DNA from: Macrococcoides caseolyticum
GTDB taxonomy: Bacteria; Bacillota; Bacilli; Staphylococcales; Staphylococcaceae
NCBI RefSeq assembly: GCF_021366795.1
Contig: NZ_JAHCPS010000001.1
Span: 1-64,000, forward strand
DNA: 64,000 bases
Reading direction: 5' to 3'
Made by a program: the position numbers and the translations under genes. Positions 54,568 to 63,596 of the stretch are shown one piece after another. Under the pieces are notes generated by a model. The model was not told where the DNA came from. It ran no database searches and saw only the letters and a program-made list of their open reading frames with translations. The first letter of the stretch is position 1. The number at the start of each line of letters is the position of its first letter.

Positions 54568-55738
54568 ATTTACCGGTAAGAATTTTTGGTTAATGATCAC
54601 GATTTTGTTTTTAATAGAATTTGCTCGAGGCATGTATATTTTGAGTTATCTACCAGTCCTACCAACAACAGCGTCAAAAGTAACCGTCGGGATTGTATCT
54701 TTTGCAATTACACTGCACTTTATCAGTGATGCATTGACAAATTTTGGTGTAGGCTTTTTATTAAAGCGCTACGGTACAAAGATTGTACTTAATTGCGGTT
54801 TCCTGCTCGCAGTAAGTGGTTTAGCACTTGTTGTTGTAGTGCAGCATCCCGTCTCATTAATTTGCGCTGCGATACTAACAGGGATTGCAGTGAGTCCAAT
54901 TTGGGTCATCATGCTCAGCTCAATTGATGATAGTAAGCGCTCAAAGCAAATGGGTTATGTGTACTTTGCATGGCTTGTAGGGATGATGGCTGGGATGATT
55001 GCCATGAACTTAATCATCAAAGTACATCCGACAAAGTTTACAATCCTAATGCCGTTATTCGTCATGCTTGCATGGATAATGTATTGCTTCGTCCATGTTG
55101 AAGTGTCATTTTTTGAGAAGAAATCACTAAAGACACAACTCTTACATATTCAACATGTGATGATGCGTCATTTAGTCCTATTCCCAGGCATATTATTACA
55201 GGGATTAGCCATTGGTATGCTTGTACCGATTATGCCAAGCTATGCTGTTAATCACTTACATGTGACAACATTAGAATATACGTACATCCTGATTGCAGGT
55301 GGTGTGGGCTGTACGATTTCAATGCTGTTTATTTCTAAAGTGATGGATGAAGTATCAAACTTTTATTCCTATGCAGTGATACTCACAGGTTTCTTTGTAT
55401 ATGGGGCGGCGATATTCTTAATGACCCAGATATCCAATTACTACATCGTACTGACGTCAGCACTTGTTATTGGATTATTCTATGGATTATTGTTACCTGG
55501 ATGGAATGCCTTTATGGCAAGTCAAGTGGAGCCTAGGTTAAAGGAAGAATCGTGGGGCGTATTTAATTCTTTACAAGGCATTGGTACGATGCTTGGACCA
55601 CTGATTGGCGGCTTAATATCAGAAGTATTCCGAAATACCAACTATACACTGTTTATATCGGCGAGTGTATTTATCTTTTTAGCTATCTTCTACGCGATAT
55701 ATTTTATTCGTGTCTATCAAAAGAACAAGCGCGCATAA
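54545..55738 (+). CDS. ltaA: Glycolipid transporter LtaA (major facilitator family)
   Basis: A twelve-helix transporter of ~397 residues that moves the UgtP glycolipid to the outer leaflet for lipoteichoic-acid synthesis. It shows IEFARGMYILSYLPVLP, VSPIWVIMLSSIDDSKR, KQMGYVYFAWLVG and WGVFNSLQGIGTMLGPLIGG, matching staphylococcal LtaA. The frame opens at a GTG (54518), nine codons upstream; the ATG at 54545 gives the usual length. It overlaps the ugtP end by 23 bp, so the two are coupled. It is convergent with gtaB. Confidence 0.94.
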   Translation: MCDSSRNRFTGKNFWLMITILFLIEFARGMYILSYLPVLPTTASKVTVGIVSFAITLHFISDALTNFGVGFLLKRYGTKIVLNCGFLLAVSGLALVVVVQHPVSLICAAILTGIAVSPIWVIMLSSIDDSKRSKQMGYVYFAWLVGMMAGMIAMNLIIKVHPTKFTILMPLFVMLAWIMYCFVHVEVSFFEKKSLKTQLLHIQHVMMRHLVLFPGILLQGLAIGMLVPIMPSYAVNHLHVTTLEYTYILIAGGVGCTISMLFISKVMDEVSNFYSYAVILTGFFVYGAAIFLMTQISNYYIVLTSALVIGLFYGLLLPGWNAFMASQVEPRLKEESWGVFNSLQGIGTMLGPLIGGLISEVFRNTNYTLFISASVFIFLAIFYAIYFIRVYQKNKRA

Positions 55739-55758
55739 ATTTGCGCGCTTGTTCTTTT
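55719..55758. terminator. Bidirectional terminator between ltaA and gtaB
   Basis: AAAAGAACAAGCGCGCA (55719-55735) and TGCGCGCTTGTTCTTTT (55742-55758) form a perfect 17-bp stem with A-run and T-run flanks. It covers the ltaA stop and touches the gtaB stop. Confidence 0.92.
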
Positions 55759-56629
55759 ATTTATATTTTTGAATTAAGGCTTCAAGAAATGGTACGAGTG
55801 CATCTTTCATATCTGAACGCATTGCGTATTCCATTGTTGTCTTCACAAAGCCAATCTTATCTCCTACATCATAGCGGTCCCCTTCAAAGTCATAAGCATA
55901 AACATTATCGACCTCATTCACTCTTGCAATCGCGTCTGTTAACTGTATTTCTCCACCTGCACCGATATTTTGTTCTTCTAAGTATTTAAAGATATCGGGC
56001 GTAAGAACGTAACGTCCCATAATCGCAAGTCTTGAGTCTGTCGTACCAAGCTTTGGCTTCTCAATTAATGTATCCACATCATATAAACGCCCATTACTAG
56101 ACGCTGATTCAATCATACCGTAACGTTCTGTATCTTCATAAGGCACAGTCTTAGCACCAACGACAGATTTTTCCGTCTTGTCATAGACATCCATTAACTG
56201 TTTGATAGCCGGCACTTCACTATCCACGATATCATCACCCAGTAATACTGCAAAAGGTTCATCTCCAATAAATTGCTTAGCGGTCCAGATCGCATGGCCT
56301 AAACCTTGTGGCGACTTCTGTCTGACATAAAATATATTAGCAAGATGTGTAGAATGCTGTACTTTTTCAAGTAAATCCATCTTACCTTTCTCTCGTAAGT
56401 TCATTTCAAGTTCCAGTTGTGCATCGAAATGATCTTCAATCGCACGTTTATGCTTACCTGTTACGATAATAATATCCTCAATGCCTGCAGCGACAGCTTC
56501 TTCAACAATATATTGAATTGTCGGTTTATCTAAAATTGGTAAGATTTCTTTAGGCATTGCCTTGGTTGCCGGTAAGAATCTTGATCCAATACCCGCTGCC
56601 GGAATGACGGCTTTTCTAACTTTTGACAT
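55757..56629 (-). CDS. gtaB: UTP-glucose-1-phosphate uridylyltransferase
   Basis: It makes UDP-glucose, the sugar donor for UgtP. The 290-residue protein has the nucleotidyltransferase start [20 protein letters not shown] with [16 protein letters not shown], and LLGDDIVD for metal binding. The open frame extends to 56659, but AAAGGTGG 9 bp before the ATG at 56629 marks the start ([11 protein letters not shown]). It is convergent with ugtP-ltaA, so all three glycolipid genes are together. UDP-glucose may also feed the capsule pathways in this window. Confidence 0.95.
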   Translation of the reverse strand: MSKVRKAVIPAAGIGSRFLPATKAMPKEILPILDKPTIQYIVEEAVAAGIEDIIIVTGKHKRAIEDHFDAQLELEMNLREKGKMDLLEKVQHSTHLANIFYVRQKSPQGLGHAIWTAKQFIGDEPFAVLLGDDIVDSEVPAIKQLMDVYDKTEKSVVGAKTVPYEDTERYGMIESASSNGRLYDVDTLIEKPKLGTTDSRLAIMGRYVLTPDIFKYLEEQNIGAGGEIQLTDAIARVNEVDNVYAYDFEGDRYDVGDKIGFVKTTMEYAMRSDMKDALVPFLEALIQKYK

Positions 56630-56746
56630 TGATTTAACCACCTTTAAATGTTGCGTCAATTTTTGAATATTGTATAGTTATTTAACAATAAGTTTATCAT
56701 ACTCTTAGAGCTTTGATAAATAAGTTAATAAAAAGCACACACATAA

Positions 56747-56778
56747 AAAATCATCCAACATGAAAATTGGATGATTTT
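56747..56778 (-). terminator. Terminator of the AI-2E-family permease gene
   Basis: AAAATCATCCAA (56747-56758) and TTGGATGATTTT (56767-56778) pair and the minus strand continues with further T residues and a short A-T run. Confidence 0.85.
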
Positions 56779-56792
56779 AATAAATGTTATAT

Positions 56793-57914
56793 CTAGCGTG
56801 TTAAATTGCGCTTTTCAACATCTTCTTTTTCAGTCACTGTCTTGACTGCTTCGCTCGTAATATCCTGGCGATGCATATAGACATTGCGGACAATGGTCTT
56901 TACGACAGCATATGTTGGAACTGCCACTAAGATGGCCATAAATCCACCGAGGTTACCAGCAGCCAGTATGACTGTAATGATAGTAAGTGGATGCATATTG
57001 AGTGATTTACCCATAATGTTTGGCGTAATGACGTTTCCTTCTAATTGTTGCGCAATAAACATAATGATAATGACATAAAGTGCCATGATTGGGTCTTGTA
57101 TCAGTGCGATGATGATTGCAGGAATCACGGCTAAATATGGCCCTAAAAATGGTATTAAATTTGTAATCATTCCCCACAATGCTAAAATCACTGCATAATC
57201 AAGGCCAATGATTAAATAGCCAATTAACAATAAAGTACCTAAAATGATACTCACTGTGACCTGACCTTGGATGTATGACTTTAACGTTCTGTCGATGTCT
57301 TTAAATAAATTGACTACAAATACTTTACGCTGCCCTGAAAATGGTGCGGCAACAAATGGAATGAAACGGTCATGATCCTTTAACATATAGATTAAGAAAA
57401 ATGGTACTAATATTAGTAAAAATAACGTTGAAATAAATTGTGTCACAAATGAAAATGCATTAGACACAATCTTACCAGAATAATCATTCACTTTCTTAAT
57501 CCCTGAGTTGATACCATCTTTCACATTATCCGGTAACTTCTCACGTTGATCGAGCGCGATATTAACATACGACTGAAATTCCTTTTGAATCGTCGGGAAA
57601 TTATCAACAAAGTTTGTTCCCTGCTTCATGATTATCGGACCAATGGATGAGAAGAAAATGCCTGTTAATAAAACAAGTGAAAGCATGATGACAGATAAAC
57701 TCTGCCAGCGCTTTAATCTGAAACGACTTTCTAACTTATCCTGAAACGGTACTGTTATATAATATAAGAAACCGCCAAGTAAAAGTGGAATAATAATAGA
57801 TTTAACAATGACGATAACAGGATAGAAAATATGATTAATTTCTAAAAAATACTTAATAATTAAAAACGTTAATAATAAACCAATACCAAATCGAAACCAA
57901 ACTTTTTTTGTCAT
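56793..57914 (-). CDS. AI-2E family (YdbI/PerM-like) membrane transporter
   Basis: A 373-residue membrane protein with about eight helices. The start has FRFGIGLLLTFLIIKYF, and the middle has YIQGQVTVSIILGTLLLIGY and ILALWGMITNLIPFLGPYLA, both typical of the family, then PNIMGKSLNMHPLTIITVIL. Members export small molecules or ions; some act as Na+/H+ antiporters. The N- and C-terminal tails are cytoplasmic. TAGGAGG precedes the ATG. The locus place matches the homologous gene in S. aureus. Confidence 0.9.
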   Translation of the reverse strand: MTKKVWFRFGIGLLLTFLIIKYFLEINHIFYPVIVIVKSIIIPLLLGGFLYYITVPFQDKLESRFRLKRWQSLSVIMLSLVLLTGIFFSSIGPIIMKQGTNFVDNFPTIQKEFQSYVNIALDQREKLPDNVKDGINSGIKKVNDYSGKIVSNAFSFVTQFISTLFLLILVPFFLIYMLKDHDRFIPFVAAPFSGQRKVFVVNLFKDIDRTLKSYIQGQVTVSIILGTLLLIGYLIIGLDYAVILALWGMITNLIPFLGPYLAVIPAIIIALIQDPIMALYVIIIMFIAQQLEGNVITPNIMGKSLNMHPLTIITVILAAGNLGGFMAILVAVPTYAVVKTIVRNVYMHRQDITSEAVKTVTEKEDVEKRNLTR

Positions 57915-58007
57915 ATTGTCCTCCTATAATGAATCTAGCTTTATTATACCCAAAAATGAATGATATTATTAAAGATAACATGAATTAATTTAAATTGAGG
58001 TGTAAAA

Positions 58008-58724
58008 ATGAAGTCAGGACTTATCACGCCCTACACAATAACAAGTCACTATTTAAATCGAGACGTTAAAATCGGTATCTATCTTAAAGCAGACTACTCT
58101 CCATTTGTTGATTATAATGTTGTCATTTGTTTTGATGGTCAGGATGTCAGTCAGATTGGGCAAATACACAGACAATATGAACGTTTAGACATGCTTGAAG
58201 AGACACTCTTTGTATTTGTACATTATACAAACGGTGGTGAGCGCCGTAAAGAATATCATCCAGAAGGTGCTTTAAGACAAGCCTATCAGCAATTTGTCGT
58301 TTATGAACTTAAGATGATGCTTGAAGAAACTTTGAACCTTCAACTGAATAATACAAATACGATACTTTTAGGTGATAGCTTAGCAGCAAGTATCGCACTT
58401 ACCATAACGCTTGAATATCCTAATTTTGCTACACGCGCCGTATTATTTTCACCTATGATTACGACGCATTTAGTCGACACAATAGATGCACTGAATCAAC
58501 AATTAAGTGAACAACTCGATTACTATTTAGTCGTAGGCAGTGAGGAACATTCCTTTAAGTTGCAAACAGGTGAAACAGCGGATTTCTTAACACCGATTAG
58601 AGCGTTCCACCAAACATTGTTAACGCATCATATCCGCCATTATTATGCTGAATTGGATGGGGGGCATACATGGAAGACATGGAAACCTCACATCGAGAAT
58701 AGCTTAAATTATTACTTGTCTTGA
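58008..58724 (+). CDS. yjcH: YjcH-like putative esterase (alpha/beta hydrolase)
   Basis: A 238-residue cytoplasmic alpha/beta hydrolase of the esterase-D/enterochelin-esterase type. VVICFDGQDVSQIG is the oxyanion-strand region, LGDSLAASIAL holds the nucleophile Ser in G-X-S-X-A form, and LDGGHTWKTWKPHI holds the catalytic His. It precedes the yjcG-like gene by 46 bp, the same pair as in Bacillus subtilis. The substrate is unknown. Confidence 0.85.
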   Translation: MKSGLITPYTITSHYLNRDVKIGIYLKADYSPFVDYNVVICFDGQDVSQIGQIHRQYERLDMLEETLFVFVHYTNGGERRKEYHPEGALRQAYQQFVVYELKMMLEETLNLQLNNTNTILLGDSLAASIALTITLEYPNFATRAVLFSPMITTHLVDTIDALNQQLSEQLDYYLVVGSEEHSFKLQTGETADFLTPIRAFHQTLLTHHIRHYYAELDGGHTWKTWKPHIENSLNYYLS

Positions 58725-58770
58725 TAATCTGATATAATTGAATTATCTGAAAATTAAGGGGGAGATTATT

Positions 58771-59277
58771 ATGAAACTTGGCATTGTATTATACCCATCG
58801 AAAGCATATCAGGATGAAATTAACAAATACCGTAAGCGTTATGATGCACATTATGCATTCATTACACCACATATTACAATTAAAGAAGCCTTTGAAGTCT
58901 CAGAAGATGCACTTAAGGAAGTAACAGATTATCTTAGCACAGTAGCACAAAACGTTCAGCCTGTTGAAATTAACGTTGAGAAAGTGTCCGACTTCGCACC
59001 TACTCAAAATGTCATTTACTTAAAAGTCACACCTAATGATAATTTAGTGAAATTACACGAACTGTTAAATGACGGTACATTCTATGGTCACAATACTTAC
59101 CCGTTTGTTCCTCATTTCACCATTGCACAAGGTCTTACATCTCAAGAATTTGAGGATGTTAAAGGACAATTATCAATGACAAATGTTCATCATACAGAAA
59201 TAATTGATACATTAAGTTTATGCTATCAATTAGAAAATGGGACATGGAATGTCAAAGAAACATTTCGATTAGGTTAA
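58771..59277 (+). CDS. yjcG: 2'-5' RNA ligase-like phosphoesterase YjcG
   Basis: A 168-residue 2H-phosphoesterase superfamily protein. The two H-X-T motifs are PHITIKEAF (~33-41) and PHFTIAQG (~117-124), with the catalytic histidines. The family cleaves 2',3'-cyclic phosphodiesters or joins RNA, but YjcG has no proven substrate. The frame opens at 58738; GGGGGAG before the ATG at 58771 marks the start (MKLGIVLYPSK). It is convergent with fabI across two hairpins. Confidence 0.88.
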   Translation: MKLGIVLYPSKAYQDEINKYRKRYDAHYAFITPHITIKEAFEVSEDALKEVTDYLSTVAQNVQPVEINVEKVSDFAPTQNVIYLKVTPNDNLVKLHELLNDGTFYGHNTYPFVPHFTIAQGLTSQEFEDVKGQLSMTNVHHTEIIDTLSLCYQLENGTWNVKETFRLG

Positions 59278-59292
59278 TGTGCATAATATTTT

Positions 59293-59319
59293 TGGCCGAT
59301 AAAATGGATTTATCGGCCA
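59293..59319. terminator. Hairpin 1 of a duplicated terminator pair (yjcG/fabI)
   Basis: TGGCCGATAAA (59293-59303) and TTTATCGGCCA (59309-59319) pair around ATGGA, preceded by five T residues. It is preceded by a GTGCATAATATTTTT flank like that of hairpin 2. Confidence 0.7.
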
Positions 59320-59350
59320 GTTTACTGGATTTTGAGTGCATTTTTAATAT

Positions 59351-59383
59351 TTTTGGCCGATAAAATAGATTTATCGGCCAAAA
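59351..59383. terminator. Hairpin 2 of a duplicated terminator pair (yjcG/fabI)
   Basis: TTTTGGCCGATAAA (59351-59364) and TTTATCGGCCAAAA (59370-59383) form a perfect 14-bp stem with loop ATAGA. T-run and A-run flanks make it bidirectional. It repeats hairpin 1 and its upstream flank about 58 bp later. Confidence 0.8.
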
Positions 59384-59401
59384 TCATTTTATATTCAATT
59401 A

Positions 59402-60175
59402 TTATCCTACAATATGATAACCACCATCTACATGGATATTTTCACCTGTCACACCACTTGATAAATCTGTTAATAAGTAGAGTGCTGTTTTTCCGACTTC
59501 GATAATATCGACGTTACGACGTAAAGGTGCATGTGTTTCAATTTCTTTTAAAATCGTATTAAAGTTACCCACACCTTTAGCACTTAATGTACGGATAGGT
59601 CCAGCAGAAATGGCATTGACACGAATGCCATCTTGTCCTAAATCGCTGGCTAAATATTTAACATTTGCTTCAAGTGATGCTTTCGCTACACCCATAACAT
59701 TATAGTTTGGTACTGCAAATTCTCCGCCAAGATACGTCGTCGTTACAATGGATCCACTTCCTTCCATCAGCTTAGATGCTTCTCGTGCAACGATGGTTAA
59801 TGAGTAAGAACTAATATCTTGTGCAAGCAGGAAGCCTTCTCTGCTCGTATCGACGAATCGTCCTCGTAAATCTTCCATGTTGGCAAATGCAATGGAATGA
59901 AATACACCGTCTATCTTCCCGTATTTCTCCTGGATTGTTTTAAATGCATTGATTACATCATCATCACTTTGGACATCACACTGAATCATATCTGCATGCT
60001 GATTATTTTTTAGATTTGGTAATAACTTTTCTAGTTCTTTCATACTTCTTTCTTTACGGTATGTAAATATTAATCGACACCCGACTTCATCCAGCACTTG
60101 TGCTACACCATAACCAATACTGCGTTTATTCGCGATGCCCATTATAACAAATACTTTATCCTGAAAATTTAACAT
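59402..60175 (-). CDS. fabI: Enoyl-[acyl-carrier-protein] reductase FabI
   Basis: The last step of each fatty-acid elongation cycle: reduction of enoyl-ACP with NAD(P)H. The 257-residue SDR protein has VMGIANKRSIGYGVAQVLD at the N-terminus, HSIAFA and the FabI-type Tyr-X6-Lys in YNVMGVAKASLE, with the Tyr of STTYLGG-type position in VTTTYLGGEFA. The C-terminal IHVDGGYHIVG is typical. It is the target of triclosan-class inhibitors. GGAGAG precedes the ATG and a FapR-like operator lies in the promoter region. Confidence 0.96.
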   Translation of the reverse strand: MLNFQDKVFVIMGIANKRSIGYGVAQVLDEVGCRLIFTYRKERSMKELEKLLPNLKNNQHADMIQCDVQSDDDVINAFKTIQEKYGKIDGVFHSIAFANMEDLRGRFVDTSREGFLLAQDISSYSLTIVAREASKLMEGSGSIVTTTYLGGEFAVPNYNVMGVAKASLEANVKYLASDLGQDGIRVNAISAGPIRTLSAKGVGNFNTILKEIETHAPLRRNVDIIEVGKTALYLLTDLSSGVTGENIHVDGGYHIVG

Positions 60176-60201
60176 GATGACTCTCCTTTTATATGTTGCT
60201 T

Positions 60202-60219
60202 ATAGTATCTAGTACTAAT
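60202..60219 (-). promoter_or_regulatory. FapR-like operator upstream of fabI
   Basis: The minus strand reads ATTAGTACTAGATACTAT, close to the FapR consensus (TTAGTAC, spacer, then a TACTAA-like half). FapR represses fatty-acid genes and is released by malonyl-CoA. The site is 27-44 bp before the fabI ATG. The assignment rests on pattern and on known FapR control of fabI in staphylococci. Confidence 0.65.
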
Positions 60220-60292
60220 TTATTTTAATATACCATATCTTTATCGTTTATAAAAGTGAAAGTACAAAGCAACACTTTATCATATATAAAAA

Positions 60293-60334
60293 GCCAGACC
60301 TTCACAATCCTGTATGGACTGCCATAAGTCTGGC
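60293..60334 (-). terminator. Terminator of the antiporter operon
   Basis: GCCAGAC (60293-60299) and GTCTGGC (60328-60334) pair with a longer intervening loop, and the minus strand continues into TTTTTATATATG. It lies 16 bp past the antiporter stop. Confidence 0.72.
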
Positions 60335-60349
60335 GCATGAATATAAAGA

Positions 60350-62185
60350 TTAGAAAAGCTCTAATTCTCGTTTAATCTCATCAACATATTCTCTTTCACC
60401 TGTTACGATTAAACGGTCTTTAAAGTGAAGTTCTGTATCACCATGTGGCACGATAGAATCACTACCGCGCAAGATACGCACAAAGATAATATCACCTGAG
60501 AATGGGAATGCTCTAAGTTGCATTTCATGGTAACGTGTATTCAACATTTCAATTTCATAAAGTGATGTTTCAACATTGGATAATAATTTAAGCATGTTCG
60601 GTGATTCAATTAACCCTTTTAAAAGCGTCTTTGTACTTTGGAATTCACTAAATACTTCAATGCCTTGAGATGTTAAGTTGTCATCTTTCTGTAGGGTTTC
60701 CACTCGACAAATCACACGCTGTACGCCTTCTTGTTTCGCCATTTCAGCAACACGTCGATTAATAGACTCATCATTTGCTGAACATACGACAATATCAAAG
60801 TCAAATAGACCTTTTTCTTTTAATTCATCATATTGATAATCATCCAGCTCTATCGTCTTTAGATCCTGAATTGTACGGTTATCCACGTTATTTTTTAGAT
60901 AAAATAATGTTGGTACATATAAAGCAGATTTAAAACTTTGTGCGACAGGAATTGATAACTGGTTCTTACCAATAAATGCGACTTTAATGATTTTTTCTTC
61001 CGTTCTTGCAACCGGGAATGTTTTCTTAAATAATATCGGAACAATAACACATGTGATGACGGCTGAAAGGATTAATGTTCCACTCGTTGTCGCATCAATT
61101 GTACCGAGTTGTTCAGCAATTTTTGCTGAAGCAATAACAAGTGACAATGTTGACGTTAATAAAAATGATGACGCCAGCACTGTTTTTGTATCATACCATT
61201 TTCTAAGCATCGCAATCGGAATCACTTTCGTTAAATAAAACGCAATCAACAGGAATGGTATTAATATCAGACCAGATGGATCTTTAAAGAGTGCCGGAAT
61301 ATCTAAATCTACACCGACCATAATAAAGAACATTGGGATAAAGAAGCCATAACCAAATGAATCAAGTTTGTTGACCATATCTTTATCTGGGCCAAGAAGA
61401 CTCACGACACAGCCTGCTAAGAACGCGCCTAGAATATTTTCTGCGCCCACCCCTTCAGCAAGTGCAACAAGTAATATAATCAGAGCAAATACCGCACGAA
61501 TCCCAATCTGCGTTGTTCCAGCCATCAGTTTCTCAAGGAATGGCGCTTTCTTAAAGTTCTTCCCTGTAATATAAAAGAGACCAGTAAAAACAATTAAAAT
61601 ACCAATTAACCAGATGGGTGAATCACCTTGTGCGTAAAGTGTGCCGTAAACTGTTAATAATAAAATTGTTGCAAGATCTGCAATGACGGCGACAAGTAAA
61701 ATAATCTGTCCAATCGTTGACTGCATAATATTCACTTCTTTTAATGTTGGCACAACAACCCCTAAAGAGATGGTTGAAATAATAATTACCATTAATAATA
61801 CATCATCAATAATACCTGTCCATTTAAAGACATATGCGGCTAAGACAGAAAGTACTAAAATACCTGTAAATATTATCAGCGATATGATTAACGGGTTTGG
61901 TTCTTTACTTTTCGATTTATTTTGTTTGGATGATTTAAATGCTTTAAAATCAATTTCTAATCCACTTAAAAACATCAAAAAGATAAAGCCAAGTGTTGAG
62001 AGCGTATTTAACATATCTGTTCTATCGACCCAGTTAAATAATGATTTACCAACAATAATCCCCATTAGAATTTCTGCAACAACGACGGGTAAGAAGTTGA
62101 TGCGCAATCGATTAAGTAGGATAGGTGTTAAAAATGCACATACGACAACAATAACTAACGATAATAATTCTGCATGATTTCCCAT
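60350..62185 (-). CDS. CPA2-family cation/proton antiporter with RCK domain (KefB-like)
   Basis: A 611-residue monovalent cation:proton antiporter. About twelve helices fill ~1-395, with SGLEIDFKAF and LAEGVGAENILGAFLAGCVVSLL as family stretches. A C-terminal regulatory RCK/TrkA-like part follows (~400-611): a Rossmann-like segment VAFIGKNQLSIPVAQ and a TrkA-C-like end ILRGSDSIVPHGDTELHFKDR. It is probably gated by a nucleotide or cyclic di-AMP, as CPA-type proteins with TrkA-C can be; that is inferred. TAGGAGG precedes the ATG. It lies 9 bp after mgtE. Confidence 0.9.
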   Translation of the reverse strand: MGNHAELLSLVIVVVCAFLTPILLNRLRINFLPVVVAEILMGIIVGKSLFNWVDRTDMLNTLSTLGFIFLMFLSGLEIDFKAFKSSKQNKSKSKEPNPLIISLIIFTGILVLSVLAAYVFKWTGIIDDVLLMVIIISTISLGVVVPTLKEVNIMQSTIGQIILLVAVIADLATILLLTVYGTLYAQGDSPIWLIGILIVFTGLFYITGKNFKKAPFLEKLMAGTTQIGIRAVFALIILLVALAEGVGAENILGAFLAGCVVSLLGPDKDMVNKLDSFGYGFFIPMFFIMVGVDLDIPALFKDPSGLILIPFLLIAFYLTKVIPIAMLRKWYDTKTVLASSFLLTSTLSLVIASAKIAEQLGTIDATTSGTLILSAVITCVIVPILFKKTFPVARTEEKIIKVAFIGKNQLSIPVAQSFKSALYVPTLFYLKNNVDNRTIQDLKTIELDDYQYDELKEKGLFDFDIVVCSANDESINRRVAEMAKQEGVQRVICRVETLQKDDNLTSQGIEVFSEFQSTKTLLKGLIESPNMLKLLSNVETSLYEIEMLNTRYHEMQLRAFPFSGDIIFVRILRGSDSIVPHGDTELHFKDRLIVTGEREYVDEIKRELELF

Positions 62186-62194
62186 CTTGACCTC

Positions 62195-63571
62195 CTAAGT
62201 TAAATAACTCATAAATGTCGTTGCTAAACCAAAGTAAATCAACATACTGATAATATCATTGGTCGTTGAAATAAATGGTCCACTCGCAACAGCCGGATCA
62301 ATATTTAAACGGTGCATGACAAGTGGTACCATCGCACCAGCAAGTGTTGCAACTGTCATTGCAATCGTTAAGCTAAAGCAAACAATCAATCCCAGTACCG
62401 GTGTACGATACAACACACAAATAATAATAAATAGCATCACCGCACAGCTCAGTCCGGTAATCAGCCCGGAACCTGCTTCACGCAGCGCTAATTTAAATTT
62501 ACTCTGTTCATCAATTTCACCTGTCGAAATACCACGGACGACAACGGCTAAACTTTGCGTTCCAGAGTTTCCAGCCATCCCACCAATCAGTGGAATAAAT
62601 GCAGCGAGTAACGCTACTTTACTTAACGTATCTTCAAATTGACCTAATATTGAAGCAGTAATCATACCCATTACCGTCAGCGCCATAAGCCATGGTAATC
62701 GCTTGCGTGCTGTTGCAAAGACAGAATCATCCGTAGAGTCAATATCACTCACCCCGGCAAGCATCGAGTAGTCTTCACTTGCCTCTTCGTCCATAACGTC
62801 TAGGATATCGTCAATCGTAATGATACCTAACAGGTGGTTTTGATAATCGACGACCGGTAAAGCTAAGAAATCGTAATCTTTCATAACATTCGCAACATCT
62901 TCCTGGTCGTCTGCAACATTTACACTGATAACGCGCTCATTCATAACATCTTCAATATATTCGTCATTCTCAGCAACAATTAAATCTCTCAGCGATATAA
63001 CGCCAACAAGCTGCTTGCGTTCATTTAATACGAAGATATAATAAATTGTTTCTGCCTGAGGTGCCTGCGCTTTCAGCTGGATCATGGCCTCACGTACAGT
63101 ACTTAATGAAGAGACAGAAATAAATTCAGTGGTCATTAATCCACCGGCAGTATCTTCTTCATAATGGATTAATGCTTTAATCTCACTTGCTGTCTTTTTA
63201 TCCATTAATAGTAATAAACTTGCAATTTTCGTCTTCGGTAACATTCTTAAAATATCGACTGCATTATCTAAATACATTTCCTGAAACATGCTACTTGCGT
63301 ATCTTGCATCCATTTCTTCTAATATATGATCATACTCTTCTTCGTCCAGTTCAGTTGTTTCAAGAAATTCAGCTACCTCTTTAGGTGATAGGAACTGATA
63401 AATCTTGTCACGATATTCATCTTCTGATTCCGAGAAGTATTCCCCTTGATCATATGTGTGCAGTTCAAGAAACATCTCTCTAAACTGATCAATATCATTT
63501 TCTTGTAAAAGTGTATCTAACGCTTCTTTGTTATACATTTCCTTTTCCAGTACAACTTCTTCTTCTGCCAT
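62195..63571 (-). CDS. mgtE: Magnesium transporter MgtE
   Basis: A 458-residue Mg2+ channel. The N-terminal helical N domain (~10-130) is followed by two CBS domains (~140-260, with DIDDILDVMDEEASEDYSML near the end) that gate the channel by Mg2+ binding. Five membrane helices lie at ~290-455, including GMAGNSGTQSLAVVVRGIST and PLVMHRLNIDPAVASGPFIS, typical of MgtE pores. The frame opens at 63607, but TTGGAGGTGAG before the ATG at 63571 decides the start. It is downstream of the rluD-family gene and upstream of the antiporter gene. No Mg2+ riboswitch is visible in the short gap. Confidence 0.94.
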   Translation of the reverse strand: MAEEEVVLEKEMYNKEALDTLLQENDIDQFREMFLELHTYDQGEYFSESEDEYRDKIYQFLSPKEVAEFLETTELDEEEYDHILEEMDARYASSMFQEMYLDNAVDILRMLPKTKIASLLLLMDKKTASEIKALIHYEEDTAGGLMTTEFISVSSLSTVREAMIQLKAQAPQAETIYYIFVLNERKQLVGVISLRDLIVAENDEYIEDVMNERVISVNVADDQEDVANVMKDYDFLALPVVDYQNHLLGIITIDDILDVMDEEASEDYSMLAGVSDIDSTDDSVFATARKRLPWLMALTVMGMITASILGQFEDTLSKVALLAAFIPLIGGMAGNSGTQSLAVVVRGISTGEIDEQSKFKLALREAGSGLITGLSCAVMLFIIICVLYRTPVLGLIVCFSLTIAMTVATLAGAMVPLVMHRLNIDPAVASGPFISTTNDIISMLIYFGLATTFMSYLT

Positions 63572-63596
63572 AATCTCACCTCCAAAATACAATTCA

